From Candidatus Parcubacteria bacterium (GTDB lineage: Bacteria; Patescibacteriota; Patescibacteriia; Magasanikbacterales; UBA922): a DNA stretch of 40,859 nt. The stretch's first letter is position 1, and the number at the start of each line of letters is the position of its first letter. Positions 15,106 through 23,919 of this stretch are shown here, piece after piece. The DNA is taken from the NCBI GenBank assembly GCA_018646705.1, contig JABGUG010000004.1:1-40859 (forward strand). The letters are read 5' to 3'. A program made the translations under genes and the position numbers. A model generated the notes under the pieces. It ran no database searches, was not told the origin of the DNA, and saw only the letters and a program-made list of their open reading frames with translations.

Positions 15106-16485
15106 ATGTATCGATTCAAACAACTCATCCTACTTGGTGGCGACCTAATTGCCTTTTTTTGTGCTTTTTTGTTGAGCCTCTCATTGCGCAATTTTGATAT
15201 ACCAGATATCGAAAAAGTGACTTCAAACTTGAGTCTGTTCTTTTTTGTTTTTCTATTGTGGATTGTTATAAACTACATAAACGGTCTTTACGATTTGAAG
15301 CTCATCCATGCAGAAGATCGCTACAAACGTATATTTGGAACTGCACTTTTCTCCTTTATTGCAGGCGTAGCATTTTTCTATATTCTACCAAGTCGAAATA
15401 TTACCCCAAAGACAATTCTTGTACTTACAGTCATTTTTGGATATGTATTTGCTGCGGGTTGGCGTGGTCTATACAACATTCTTATTGGAGATAAAAAGCT
15501 AAAAACACGTATATTGTTTCTCGGATATACAAAGGAAGTTAAAGAACTCTTGGATATACTTAAAAAAGAACCAAACATTGGCTATCAAGCCTGTGTTCTT
15601 ATTGATCCAGAACACATAATAAAATCGCAAGATCATCCAAATATTGATGTATATCACAATCTTACCGCCCTTCGACCTTCTATTACTACAAATCATATAA
15701 ATACAATTGTAACATCACCACATCTAGATGAAAAAGCAGATGTTATGAGAGAAATGTATGAACTACTATTTTGGCCAGTAAACATTGTCGACCTTACATC
15801 ATTTTATGAAACAATTACTGGACGAATCCCTCCAGCCACTTTTTCTGAAAGTTGGTTTATAAAAAATATCCGCAACACAGAACGCCCAGTCTATAATAAA
15901 TTCAGACGTTTATTTGATATATTCTCTGCAATGTGTTTTGGTATTATATTTCTTGTTTTATCACCGTTACTCATACTTGGTATAAAATACACATCAAAAG
16001 GACCTGTATTTTTCAAACAAAAAAGGATCGGTGAAGGTGAGACTATATTTTGGATGTATAAATTACGTACTATGTATGCACTATCAGAAGATGGAAGTGC
16101 TGAAACCAAAGGAGCAGAATTTGCAAAAAAAGACGATAAACGCATCACATGGGTTGGTAAATTTTTGCGCAAAACAAGACTGGATGAATTACCTCAGGCA
16201 TGGAACCTACTCAAAGGAGACATAACGCTTATTGGACCACGACCTGAACGTCCTGAAATTGTGGAAAAGCTCATGGAACAAATGCCGTATTATCCATTAC
16301 GACATACTGTAAAACCTGGTATTACTGGTTGGGCTGCTGTACACCAACACTACACTGACACACTTGAAACATCACTACAAAAACTTCAATACGACCTATT
16401 CTATATAAAAAATAGATCCTTCATAATGGACCTGTCTATTGTACTTAAAACAATCAGAGTTGTATTACGAGGGATGGGGCAATAA
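15106..16485 (+). CDS. Polyprenyl-phosphate sugar-1-phosphate transferase (priming glycosyltransferase)
   Basis: Starts glycan assembly by moving a sugar-1-phosphate from a nucleotide donor to undecaprenyl phosphate. At 459 residues it has the large WcaJ/WbaP layout. Several transmembrane helices lie in residues 5-125, followed by a CoA-binding-like cytoplasmic linker (ILFLGYTKEVKELLDIL, about 136-152). The C-terminal PglC-like catalytic domain (about 265-459) has RRLFDIFSA, the membrane re-entrant hairpin, GPVFFKQKRIG, YKLRTM, TRLDELPQ (the Asp-Glu catalytic pair, about 360-361), GPRPERPE and PGITGWA. The ATG at 15106 is preferred to a TTG six codons upstream. It forms a two-gene plus-strand unit with the acyltransferase 17 bases downstream, the only plus-strand genes in the locus. 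Confidence 0.93.
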   Translation: MYRFKQLILLGGDLIAFFCAFLLSLSLRNFDIPDIEKVTSNLSLFFFVFLLWIVINYINGLYDLKLIHAEDRYKRIFGTALFSFIAGVAFFYILPSRNITPKTILVLTVIFGYVFAAGWRGLYNILIGDKKLKTRILFLGYTKEVKELLDILKKEPNIGYQACVLIDPEHIIKSQDHPNIDVYHNLTALRPSITTNHINTIVTSPHLDEKADVMREMYELLFWPVNIVDLTSFYETITGRIPPATFSESWFIKNIRNTERPVYNKFRRLFDIFSAMCFGIIFLVLSPLLILGIKYTSKGPVFFKQKRIGEGETIFWMYKLRTMYALSEDGSAETKGAEFAKKDDKRITWVGKFLRKTRLDELPQAWNLLKGDITLIGPRPERPEIVEKLMEQMPYYPLRHTVKPGITGWAAVHQHYTDTLETSLQKLQYDLFYIKNRSFIMDLSIVLKTIRVVLRGMGQ

Positions 16486-16502
16486 AATTATATAGAATCA
16501 AC

Positions 16503-17552
16503 ATGAAAAATCGTAACTTTCCAATTGATTTTTTAAGAACACTTGGACTGTTTGCTATAATCTTAGCACACGTGTCCCCACCCCTGTTTATTTCCCAATT
16601 AAGAAGCTTTGATGTGCCTTTGATGGTAATACTTTCTGGATTTGTATTTGCTCTGACAAAAAAAACTGATGAAACGGAATTCAAATTAAACACCTACATT
16701 AAAAACCGCTTTATCCGCCTGGTCGTACCTGTGTGGGTTTTTTTATCTTTTTTCTTTCCTCTTGTATTTATATCAGCACAAATTTTGAACATACCATTTC
16801 CATTTGATGGACCAAAGATATTATCAACTTATCTACTATGGGAAGGAATTGGCTTTGTGTGGATTATAAGGATTTTCTTAATGATGTCTCTATTTGGACC
16901 GCTTTTTATTAAAAAAATAGATAAATTTAAAAATAAATTAAAAACAATTTTTATACTTTACATATTATATGAAATATCTTTTTTCCTATATTCTAAAATA
17001 TTCTTTCACATAAATGACACGATGGAAGAAATAATTAGAAAATCTATTTTTTATTTAATTCCTTATTTACTATTTTTTGCTTATGGAGTATATTTCAAAA
17101 AAATAAAACAAAAGACACTTTCATATATTATTTTTCTACTAACATCGCTCTTGATTTTTGGTATAGAATATAACTTTCTGAAATATGGAACATATCCTAA
17201 GTTTCAACATTTCAAATACCCAGCAAGTAGCTTCTATACTGTATATGCACTATTAATATCTACGCTACTATTAAAAAATTTAGATATATTTGAAAAAATA
17301 AAATCTTATAAATTTAGAAAACTAATTCATTTTATTGGATCTTACACACTGTGGATTTATCTATGGCATATTCCTATTACACTTTTCTTACACTTCGCAG
17401 GATTCGATTATGTATTTACTAAATATATTATAATTATTTCTATCTCAGTCTTTATTGTATTTATTCAACAAAAATTACTTAACTTCTTTCTTAAAAGAAG
17501 TGTGGTTTTAAAAAATAAAGAAGAGGCTCTTAAGACTATATTTATTGGGTAA
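16503..17552 (+). CDS. Membrane acyltransferase, acyltransferase-3 (OafA-like) family
   Basis: 349 residues, mostly hydrophobic, with about ten predicted membrane helices. The N-terminus NFPIDFLRTLGLFAIILAHV carries the family's Arg12 and conserved His23, and the C-terminus IGSYTLWIYLWHIPI is typical of the last helices. These enzymes transfer acetyl or other acyl groups to exported or lipid-linked sugars. The gene is very AT-rich even for this genome. It immediately follows the priming transferase and ends at a shared bidirectional terminator. Confidence 0.85.
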   Translation: MKNRNFPIDFLRTLGLFAIILAHVSPPLFISQLRSFDVPLMVILSGFVFALTKKTDETEFKLNTYIKNRFIRLVVPVWVFLSFFFPLVFISAQILNIPFPFDGPKILSTYLLWEGIGFVWIIRIFLMMSLFGPLFIKKIDKFKNKLKTIFILYILYEISFFLYSKIFFHINDTMEEIIRKSIFYLIPYLLFFAYGVYFKKIKQKTLSYIIFLLTSLLIFGIEYNFLKYGTYPKFQHFKYPASSFYTVYALLISTLLLKNLDIFEKIKSYKFRKLIHFIGSYTLWIYLWHIPITLFLHFAGFDYVFTKYIIIISISVFIVFIQQKLLNFFLKRSVVLKNKEEALKTIFIG

Positions 17553-17563
17553 GCTTATTAAAA

Positions 17564-17594
17564 TAAAAAATATACACTTTTGTGTATATTTTTT
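17564..17594. terminator. Bidirectional intrinsic terminator
   Basis: Stem AAAATATACAC / GTGTATATTTT with loop TTTT, between convergent genes ending at 17552 (plus) and 17612 (minus). A- and T-runs on both sides allow termination in either direction. Confidence 0.75.
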
Positions 17595-17611
17595 ATATAT
17601 CTAATATTAAT

Positions 17612-18529
17612 TTACATTCCCCACTCTTTTTTCAACTCCTCAATCCCACGCTCTAATGTAACTGTAGGTTCCCACCCAAGGAGCTCTTTTGCCTTTGTAT
17701 TATCTGCTTCAGTATAGCGCACGTCACCAACGCGTGGATCAATATTTTTAAACTCTCCACCAATAAGCTTAACAATGTCATTCACTGAATGTGGGTTTTT
17801 GTTTCCAATATTAATTGTCTCACCTTTTCCTACGTTATCTTTTGTCATTGCAAGAATATTTGCCTGAGCAACATCTGAGACATGTGTATAATCACGATAA
17901 TACTCACCATCTCCACACACTGTCATTGGTTCACCATTTTTTATTTGTTTTAAAAACTTAGCTATCACAAGTGCATATGCTCCATCTGGATCTGCATATG
18001 GACCATATACATTGAAATAAACTAAACTTACTGTTTCAAGATTATATAATTCTGAAAATAATCTGCAATAATGTTCGCCAACATACTTATGAAGTGCATA
18101 TGGTGCAATTGGCTTTTTTATTACATCATTTTCTGCAAGTGGATATACTTCTTTTGGTTGATCACCATAGGTTGAGGATGAAGAAGAAAACACTACACGC
18201 TTTACTCCATTGTCACGAGCTGCGAGAAGTACATTCAATGTTCCATTTATATTTACATCATGTGTTTCCTGAGGATGTTCTACAGAAAAACTAACACGTG
18301 GCAATGCAGCCATATGAAATACACCATCAATTCCTTGCATCGCTTTATTTAGATCATCCATATTACGGATGTCTCCTTCGATATACTCTGCCTCTCCTTG
18401 AATACGCTCTTCCTTTTTACCACCGGCATAGTTATCAATAATACGAACCTGATGCCCTTCACCGAGCAATTGTTTAGTCAAATTTGTGCCGATAAATCCG
18501 GCTCCACCTGTTATAAGATAATGTGACAT
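17612..18529 (-). CDS. NAD-dependent nucleotide-sugar epimerase (GalE/UDP-GlcA 4-epimerase-like)
   Basis: A 305-residue extended SDR. The cofactor loop is GGAGFIGTN at 8-16, HMAALPRVSFSVEHP lies at about 72-86, the Ser triad region is VVFSSSSSTYG (about 112-122), and the catalytic Tyr144/Lys148 lie in YALHKYVGE. The NVYGPYADPDGAYALV segment and the domain order match UDP-hexose or UDP-hexuronate 4-epimerases. It lies four bases downstream of a UDP-glucose dehydrogenase gene, which makes UDP-glucuronate to UDP-galacturonate conversion an attractive guess, but UDP-glucose or UDP-GlcNAc cannot be excluded. Confidence 0.85.
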   Translation of the reverse strand: MSHYLITGGAGFIGTNLTKQLLGEGHQVRIIDNYAGGKKEERIQGEAEYIEGDIRNMDDLNKAMQGIDGVFHMAALPRVSFSVEHPQETHDVNINGTLNVLLAARDNGVKRVVFSSSSSTYGDQPKEVYPLAENDVIKKPIAPYALHKYVGEHYCRLFSELYNLETVSLVYFNVYGPYADPDGAYALVIAKFLKQIKNGEPMTVCGDGEYYRDYTHVSDVAQANILAMTKDNVGKGETINIGNKNPHSVNDIVKLIGGEFKNIDPRVGDVRYTEADNTKAKELLGWEPTVTLERGIEELKKEWGM

Positions 18530-18533
18530 ATAA

Positions 18534-19925
18534 TTATTTTTTACCTTTTATAAAAGGAGATCCAACAGCTATAACTTCAAATCCCGCTTCACGTAAATCA
18601 TTATAACGATGTTGTAACATACGACGGCCATCCATGATAAGTGGTTTTTCTTTCTTGAGCTCAGGAATTATAGCGTCAGCCAATCCTCTAAATTGTGGCC
18701 AATCAGTTGCAATAATAATTACATCACAATCTTTTATTGCTTCGAATTCGTGACTGTGGTATATAAACTGGTCATTTTCTTCAAACACTAGCTTGAAATT
18801 ATCCATCGCAGCAGGATCATATATATGCACTTCCTCAACTTGTTTTTCTTTCAAAAAATGTCCTATATCAATACTTGGTGAATTTCTAATATCATTTGTA
18901 TCGCGTTTAAATGCAGTACCAATGAGCGCCACCTTCTTATTGGTCCAATCAAACCCTGCTTCTTTTTCTGCACGTCCAATAAACATTTCGAGCTGACGTT
19001 TATTTGCCAAATGAGTTTCACTTACCAGTGTCGCACCTTGTCCTGCAGTTTGTAATTGATGTGACAAAGAACGTGAATCTTTTATAAAACAACTTCCACC
19101 AGCATATAGACTGTCATAAAGACCCCACGTACCTATGCGAGGATCTGTAGCCAAAACCTTTCTAAGACTTTCATAATTCAAATCATCAAATGTCTCACAC
19201 GTACGTCCAACCACATCAAAACAAATTGCTAATTTATTAAACAATGTAAAATTTGCTAAAAGTTTTCCTGCTGCAGCCTCTTTTGGATTTACTTCAATAT
19301 ATGTGACTGTAGGAGAATCATAAAATCTCTGATACATGCGGCGCATTATTTCAAAGTCTTTTTCTTTCCATGCACCGACAACTACACGATCTGGTCGCAA
19401 GGACCCTTCAATAGCTTTTCCTTCGACTAAAAATTCTGGATTAGAAACAACTCCATAATTTTTTACTCCAGCGGCATCCATTATTTCTTGAGTTTTATTT
19501 ACCATGTCGATAGGTACAGTGCTTTTGTTAATGATAACAATATATTTTTCTTGAATACCTTTGTTTCTTTTTACCAAAGCTTGAGATAATTTTTCTGCTG
19601 CATCGAAATAATAGGTCAAATTACTTTCCCCTGTCTCACCTATTTCTGGAGTTGGAAGACACATAAAAATTCCATCGCAAGTATCTAGGAAAGTTTCAAC
19701 TTTATTATAATCTAGAGTGAATTCAATACGCTCTTTATTACGTACCAAAAGATCCCCTAGCCCATCTTCAAAAAGGCAAGCTTCTACTGTATCACGATCT
19801 CCTGAGCCAAGCATTTTGACCTTATTCTCATCTATGTCATATACAAGGACATTATGTCCAGAAGCAGCTGAAATAGCTGCTGAGCAAGCCCCTACGAAGC
19901 CTGAGCCAATGTATAAAATATTCAT
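18534..19925 (-). CDS. UDP-glucose 6-dehydrogenase, eukaryote-type
   Basis: 463 residues; oxidises UDP-glucose to UDP-glucuronate using two NAD+. The start MNILYIGSGFVGACSAA is the Rossmann loop, and MCLPTPEIGETGESNLTYYF resembles the animal/plant UGDH nucleotide region. STVPIDM lies at about 135-141 and NPEFLVEGKAI at about 162-172. The catalytic cysteine is C279 in GGSCFIKDSRSL, where Ile replaces the usual Pro after Phe. The C-terminal NAD/sugar domain includes GTAFKRDTNDIRNSPS. It is followed by the epimerase and preceded by a glycosyltransferase, all minus strand and closely spaced. Confidence 0.88.
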   Translation of the reverse strand: MNILYIGSGFVGACSAAISAASGHNVLVYDIDENKVKMLGSGDRDTVEACLFEDGLGDLLVRNKERIEFTLDYNKVETFLDTCDGIFMCLPTPEIGETGESNLTYYFDAAEKLSQALVKRNKGIQEKYIVIINKSTVPIDMVNKTQEIMDAAGVKNYGVVSNPEFLVEGKAIEGSLRPDRVVVGAWKEKDFEIMRRMYQRFYDSPTVTYIEVNPKEAAAGKLLANFTLFNKLAICFDVVGRTCETFDDLNYESLRKVLATDPRIGTWGLYDSLYAGGSCFIKDSRSLSHQLQTAGQGATLVSETHLANKRQLEMFIGRAEKEAGFDWTNKKVALIGTAFKRDTNDIRNSPSIDIGHFLKEKQVEEVHIYDPAAMDNFKLVFEENDQFIYHSHEFEAIKDCDVIIIATDWPQFRGLADAIIPELKKEKPLIMDGRRMLQHRYNDLREAGFEVIAVGSPFIKGKK

Positions 19926-19934
19926 AAATTGATA

Positions 19935-21023
19935 TTAACTATGTTTGGATATATAGTGTAACTTATCAGACATCACTTTGCAAGTATAGCGTTCGAGAAC
20001 TAATTCGCGACCCTGTGCAGATATTTTTTTTGCCAAATCTACATCATTTTTTAATAAATCAATTTTTTTGCGCAAATCATCTACAGATCCTGGATTATAG
20101 AAAAGGCAATGGACCTCATCCTCAAAAAGTTCTCTCAATGATGGAGCATCAGAAACAATAACAGGCCTACCACAAGCGAGCGCCTGCAACAAACAGCTCA
20201 AACCAGAAGACTCTGTTTTCAAAGCAATGCTTGGTACCACAACCATACGTGACTGATTGTATAGATTATTCACCTCTGCATTTGAAATACCAGACACAAT
20301 TACAATGGAATCACCATGCTCGTGTTCTACATGTTTTTTTGTAACCAATATAGTCTGCTCGTCACCTCTCATGGCATTTGTAAGTGTGGCGAAATCACGA
20401 TTCATGTCATTCCCAATCGACATAATATCATATTTAATATCCTCATCTTCCTGCTTCCAAAAATCTACATCCACACCAAAAATCCATGTATGTATTTTTT
20501 TTCTATCAATCTTATATTCTTTCGCAAGTGCATCGGATGCCGCATCAGAAAGAGTAAGTATATGATCTGCTCGACGCAATAACGCTGATACAAACCATCT
20601 CAAAGGATATATATTTTTAAAATATACTATACGCTCTGACAAACTCATTACAACTGCATGAATTTTTTTCTTTCTTAGAAAACCAAACAAACGCCAAAAT
20701 AAAATTCCAACTGACACCTGATCATATGTACATACTATCTCATCTGCCCATTTAATATCTTTTTTATATTTTAAATATATATCTATTGGCAAACCAATAC
20801 GAACATACTTTGCAAATGCCACCTCAAAAATCCATGTGAGTCTACGTATACCTGTGCGCTTACCAAATCGAGGAGCGTTTATAAAACGCACATCATATTT
20901 TGAACGATCAAGATCTTTCATACCCCACAAAAATTCTGCAGGCTCTTTTACCTTTCCATCATTAATAAGCCCAATGTCTTCCATTGGTGTACGAAATATA
21001 AATAATATTTTTATTTTTTCCAT
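19935..21023 (-). CDS. GT4-like glycosyltransferase
   Basis: 362 residues with a GT-B layout. The N-terminal half is less conserved (ILFIFRTPMEDIGLINDGK). The C-terminal donor-binding half is clear, with YDIMSIGNDMNRDFATL (about 198-214), SGLSCLLQALACGRPVIVSD and LRELFEDEVHCLFYNPGSVDD. The usual E-x7-E becomes E(SSGLSCLLQ), so the second glutamate is replaced by Gln, as in some family members. Acceptor and donor are unknown. It ends nine bases before the UDP-glucose dehydrogenase gene and starts directly after the GT2 gene stop at 21025, so translation is probably coupled. Confidence 0.82.
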   Translation of the reverse strand: MEKIKILFIFRTPMEDIGLINDGKVKEPAEFLWGMKDLDRSKYDVRFINAPRFGKRTGIRRLTWIFEVAFAKYVRIGLPIDIYLKYKKDIKWADEIVCTYDQVSVGILFWRLFGFLRKKKIHAVVMSLSERIVYFKNIYPLRWFVSALLRRADHILTLSDAASDALAKEYKIDRKKIHTWIFGVDVDFWKQEDEDIKYDIMSIGNDMNRDFATLTNAMRGDEQTILVTKKHVEHEHGDSIVIVSGISNAEVNNLYNQSRMVVVPSIALKTESSGLSCLLQALACGRPVIVSDAPSLRELFEDEVHCLFYNPGSVDDLRKKIDLLKNDVDLAKKISAQGRELVLERYTCKVMSDKLHYISKHS

Positions 21024-21024
21024 A

Positions 21025-21855
21025 CTAATTTGTTTTTATATACTTTTTGTTTTCCAAACGGTTACGCCATAACACCAGTGGAATTTCAACTCCAATACTT
21101 GTCTTACATGTTTGTGCAAGCCAAAAATTAAAATCTCTGTCAGCCCCTCTACCTCTTCCTGATGGCCAAACACGTTCATACAATTGTCTAAAACGAACTC
21201 CTTCTAAAACAGACTTTTTAAACATTGGCATGCTCGCAGCCAAAGGATAAGAATCCCAAGATCTCAAGTATTTCCTATCTAGCCTATGAACAATAGAAGA
21301 TAAATAATTACCTTCCTCATTCCTTGAAAATGGATATTTTAAAAATCCTTTTTTATTTTTTTGTGCAAGTTTCAAAATAGTTTTAGTATCGACCAGCCCT
21401 ACTGTATCCATGTCTACATCATACATAGTGGTATTTAGATCATCTCTATATTTACGCCAATCTACAACAACATGATCACTTTTGTATTTCTCCATTGCGT
21501 ACAATTGAATTTCAAAACGATTTGCATGCGACCCATCATCAGCATCCTGAAATGTAATAAGTTCACCTTTAGACAAAGACATTCCGTAATTACGTGCAAG
21601 CCATCCAGCATTTATATTGTCTCCTTTTTTGTTAATACGTTCTTTATCTTCTTCTTCCAAAATTACATATCTAATTCGTGTGTCATTTTTTACAAAAGAT
21701 CCCACAACTTCCGCTGTATCATCAATACTATGGTCATCAACAATTATAAGCTCCCAATTCTTATACGTCTGAGCCTGTACAGCCTTAATAGCCTGGACAA
21801 TATAGGGCCCATCGTTGTGACACGGCATGATGACAGAAATGAGAGGGTGTTGCAT
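21025..21855 (-). CDS. GT2-family glycosyltransferase
   Basis: 276 residues beginning with PLISVIMPCHNDGPYIVQAI, then ELIIVDDHSIDDTAEVV (about 35-51) and the donor/metal motif FQDADDGSH (about 98-106), typical of inverting GT-A enzymes of family 2. The C-terminal part contains RVWPSGRGRGADRDFNFWLA, which may form the acceptor-side catalytic region. It should add one sugar to the lipid-linked chain in the cytoplasm. It lies 17 bases after the GtrA gene on the same strand. Confidence 0.9.
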   Translation of the reverse strand: MQHPLISVIMPCHNDGPYIVQAIKAVQAQTYKNWELIIVDDHSIDDTAEVVGSFVKNDTRIRYVILEEEDKERINKKGDNINAGWLARNYGMSLSKGELITFQDADDGSHANRFEIQLYAMEKYKSDHVVVDWRKYRDDLNTTMYDVDMDTVGLVDTKTILKLAQKNKKGFLKYPFSRNEEGNYLSSIVHRLDRKYLRSWDSYPLAASMPMFKKSVLEGVRFRQLYERVWPSGRGRGADRDFNFWLAQTCKTSIGVEIPLVLWRNRLENKKYIKTN

Positions 21856-21872
21856 AAAAATTATTTGCGATA

Positions 21873-22256
21873 TTATTTGCTAAATGACCATGATTTATGA
21901 GCAACAAACGTAATAGGCACGATCAGCATAAGAGCAACAATCTGACTTGCTGCGACATGCCAATGTAAAATATCAATAAAAATATATAAAAATATATAAT
22001 TAAGTAGGAACATTACAACGTATACCATAACAAATTTACCAAAAGTTTCAGAATGTTGTTTTTTACTTCTAAATGTAAATCGTCTATTCCATATATAAGA
22101 ATTGATTATTCCAAATATGTATTCAACAACTAGCGCAAGTGCATAATGCATAGATAAAAAATACAAACATGCAATATACACTCCATATCCCAATGCAGTA
22201 TTTATACTTCCTATCACTACAAACATTATAAATTGTCTATTTAAAAAACGTTTCAT
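21873..22256 (-). CDS. GtrA-family polyprenyl-linked sugar flippase-like membrane protein
   Basis: 127 residues with four transmembrane helices. The family pattern is visible: FVVIGSINTALGYGVY, then EYIFGIINSYIWNRRFTF, and a last helix followed by HKSWSFSK. GtrA proteins are believed to help move polyprenyl-phosphate-linked sugars across the membrane and usually partner with a GtrB-type GT2. The candidate partner is at 22997-23917, one gene away. The start ATG overlaps the TGA stop of the methyltransferase upstream (ATGA at 22256-22253), indicating translational coupling. Confidence 0.9.
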   Translation of the reverse strand: MKRFLNRQFIMFVVIGSINTALGYGVYIACLYFLSMHYALALVVEYIFGIINSYIWNRRFTFRSKKQHSETFGKFVMVYVVMFLLNYIFLYIFIDILHWHVAASQIVALMLIVPITFVAHKSWSFSK

Positions 22257-22990
22257 TTTTTTGCAACAATAAATAATGAGCTACCAAAAGGCAAGGATAA
22301 AAAAGGAATAATCTTATTTTCTGCCATACCCATTGCACGCAATGACCTGTCAACTATTTTTGGAAGTTCTTGCAAATCTGACTCCATACTCTTGTCTTTT
22401 TTAAAATATTCAAATATTTTTTTTATGAAAAGTATACAAAAAACATGAGGGAGTCTGTAAGTAGCTTTTTGTATATTAAAACCAATCTTTTCCATGTCAT
22501 TTTTTAATTTATTTTTACGATATCTACGCACACCTGACACCTGTCTGTCATGTATACGCCTTAATATAGAAAAAGCTGGCACATTTAGTATCACAATCCC
22601 ACCAGGCTTCAACGAATGATATATATTTTTAAGTACACCCACGTCATCCTTAACAGCTTTGTGATACAAAACATCTAATGATACAACAACGTCATACATA
22701 TTAGAAGTAGGATTCCACAAATTCACATCTTGCTGCTGAACATTTGAAAGACCTCGTTTTTTACAAAACTCTACGGCCTTATCTGCATAATCAAAACCTT
22801 CTACATCACCATATGCTGACAATTTTTTCATCATTCTTCCTGTTCCGCAGCCAACGTCAAGTATAAATATGTCTTCTTTCTTATCTTTCACATACTTTCT
22901 TACATAAAACAAAACAATTGAATCAAGAACACCATACCACCAGTATGACTCTTCGTGTTCAAACATGTTACCATATTCATCTTCTTGCAT
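22253..22990 (-). CDS. Class I SAM-dependent methyltransferase
   Basis: 245 residues. The SAM-binding motif I is DVGCGTGRMMKKLS at about 44-57, followed by VEGFDYADKAVEFC, VVSLDVLYH (motif IV region) and LKPGGIVILNVPA (about 128-140). The first residues EDEYGNMFEHEESYWWYGV are of the type seen in methyltransferases of sugar and lipid loci. The target is unknown, possibly a sugar hydroxyl or a lipid carrier. It sits between the GtrB-like and GtrA genes and overlaps the latter by four bases. Confidence 0.88.
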   Translation of the reverse strand: MQEDEYGNMFEHEESYWWYGVLDSIVLFYVRKYVKDKKEDIFILDVGCGTGRMMKKLSAYGDVEGFDYADKAVEFCKKRGLSNVQQQDVNLWNPTSNMYDVVVSLDVLYHKAVKDDVGVLKNIYHSLKPGGIVILNVPAFSILRRIHDRQVSGVRRYRKNKLKNDMEKIGFNIQKATYRLPHVFCILFIKKIFEYFKKDKSMESDLQELPKIVDRSLRAMGMAENKIIPFLSLPFGSSLFIVAKK

Positions 22991-22996
22991 GTAATT

Positions 22997-23917
22997 CTAT
23001 TCAAACGATTCTCTTATAGTATATTGAGGGGTTTTATTTTGTGATAAAAACATGCGCCCTAAATATTCACCCATGACTCCAACGGAGATTAATTGAATAC
23101 CAGATAACATCAAAACAGCAATCAAAAGCGACGGATAACCAAGTGGGAGCGAAGGATTAGTAAATTTTTCATACACAACGAATATACCTAAAAGAAAAGC
23201 ACCTGCTGCAAAAAGAAATCCTACAGCAATCATTATACGAAGCGGCAATATAGAAAAATTGATAAACATATTGGACCACAATGATACCAATTTTTTGAGT
23301 GTATAATTTGATTTCCCAATTTCGCGTGATGCATGCTCTACTTTAATTTTTCCTATATGACGTGTGGTGCGCAAAATAAGTCCATCAATATAAGGAAATG
23401 GTAATTTATATGAAATTATATTATTTATTGTAAAACGATTTATCACCTTAAAACTAGATAGATATAGATCTTTTGGTTTTTGTAGCATTGTATTTGCCAC
23501 CTTGTCATTGAAAGAACTACCCAAATTACGAAAACGTGAATGTTTTTTCTCTTCATAGTAAGTATAAACAACATCGTAATCATTCTCACTAATATATTTG
23601 ATAAGTTTTATTACTTCACTAATTGGATTTTGAAAATCATCATCCATTATAATCGCATAATCACCCGTACATTTATTGAGGCCAGCCATGACTGCATTAT
23701 GTTCACCTACATTTTTTGCCAAACTATAAAATTTAACATTTTCAGAAAAATGCTTTTGTACATCTACACAGACATCTCTGGAATTATCTGGTGAAAAATC
23801 ATTTACCAACACGATTTCTAAATCGTACGATTGGCCAACTTTTTCGATCAAACCTTTCACCAATCGCTCGACACTTTCAGATCCATTGTATACAGGTATA
23901 ACAATTGAAACACGCAT
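22997..23917 (-). CDS. GtrB/ArnC-like polyprenyl-phosphate glycosyltransferase
   Basis: 306 residues. The GT2 catalytic domain starts MRVSIVIPVYNGSESVERLV, with VLVNDFSPDNS (about 36-46) and IIMDDDFQNP (metal-binding Asp at 92-94). Two C-terminal transmembrane helices (about 226-248 and 262-284) are followed by EYLGRMF. This is the layout of enzymes that load a sugar onto polyprenyl phosphate, such as GtrB, ArnC or DPM. With GtrA at 21873 it makes a probable module for delivering a sugar to the outer face of the membrane. It is two bases from the aminotransferase stop upstream. Confidence 0.9.
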   Translation of the reverse strand: MRVSIVIPVYNGSESVERLVKGLIEKVGQSYDLEIVLVNDFSPDNSRDVCVDVQKHFSENVKFYSLAKNVGEHNAVMAGLNKCTGDYAIIMDDDFQNPISEVIKLIKYISENDYDVVYTYYEEKKHSRFRNLGSSFNDKVANTMLQKPKDLYLSSFKVINRFTINNIISYKLPFPYIDGLILRTTRHIGKIKVEHASREIGKSNYTLKKLVSLWSNMFINFSILPLRIMIAVGFLFAAGAFLLGIFVVYEKFTNPSLPLGYPSLLIAVLMLSGIQLISVGVMGEYLGRMFLSQNKTPQYTIRESFE

Positions 23918-23919
23918 AT

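Noticed and set aside
21472-21900. 142-residue plus-strand frame
   Set aside because: Antisense to the GT2 gene at 21025-21855 that has clear catalytic motifs; composition is that of a reversed coding strand.
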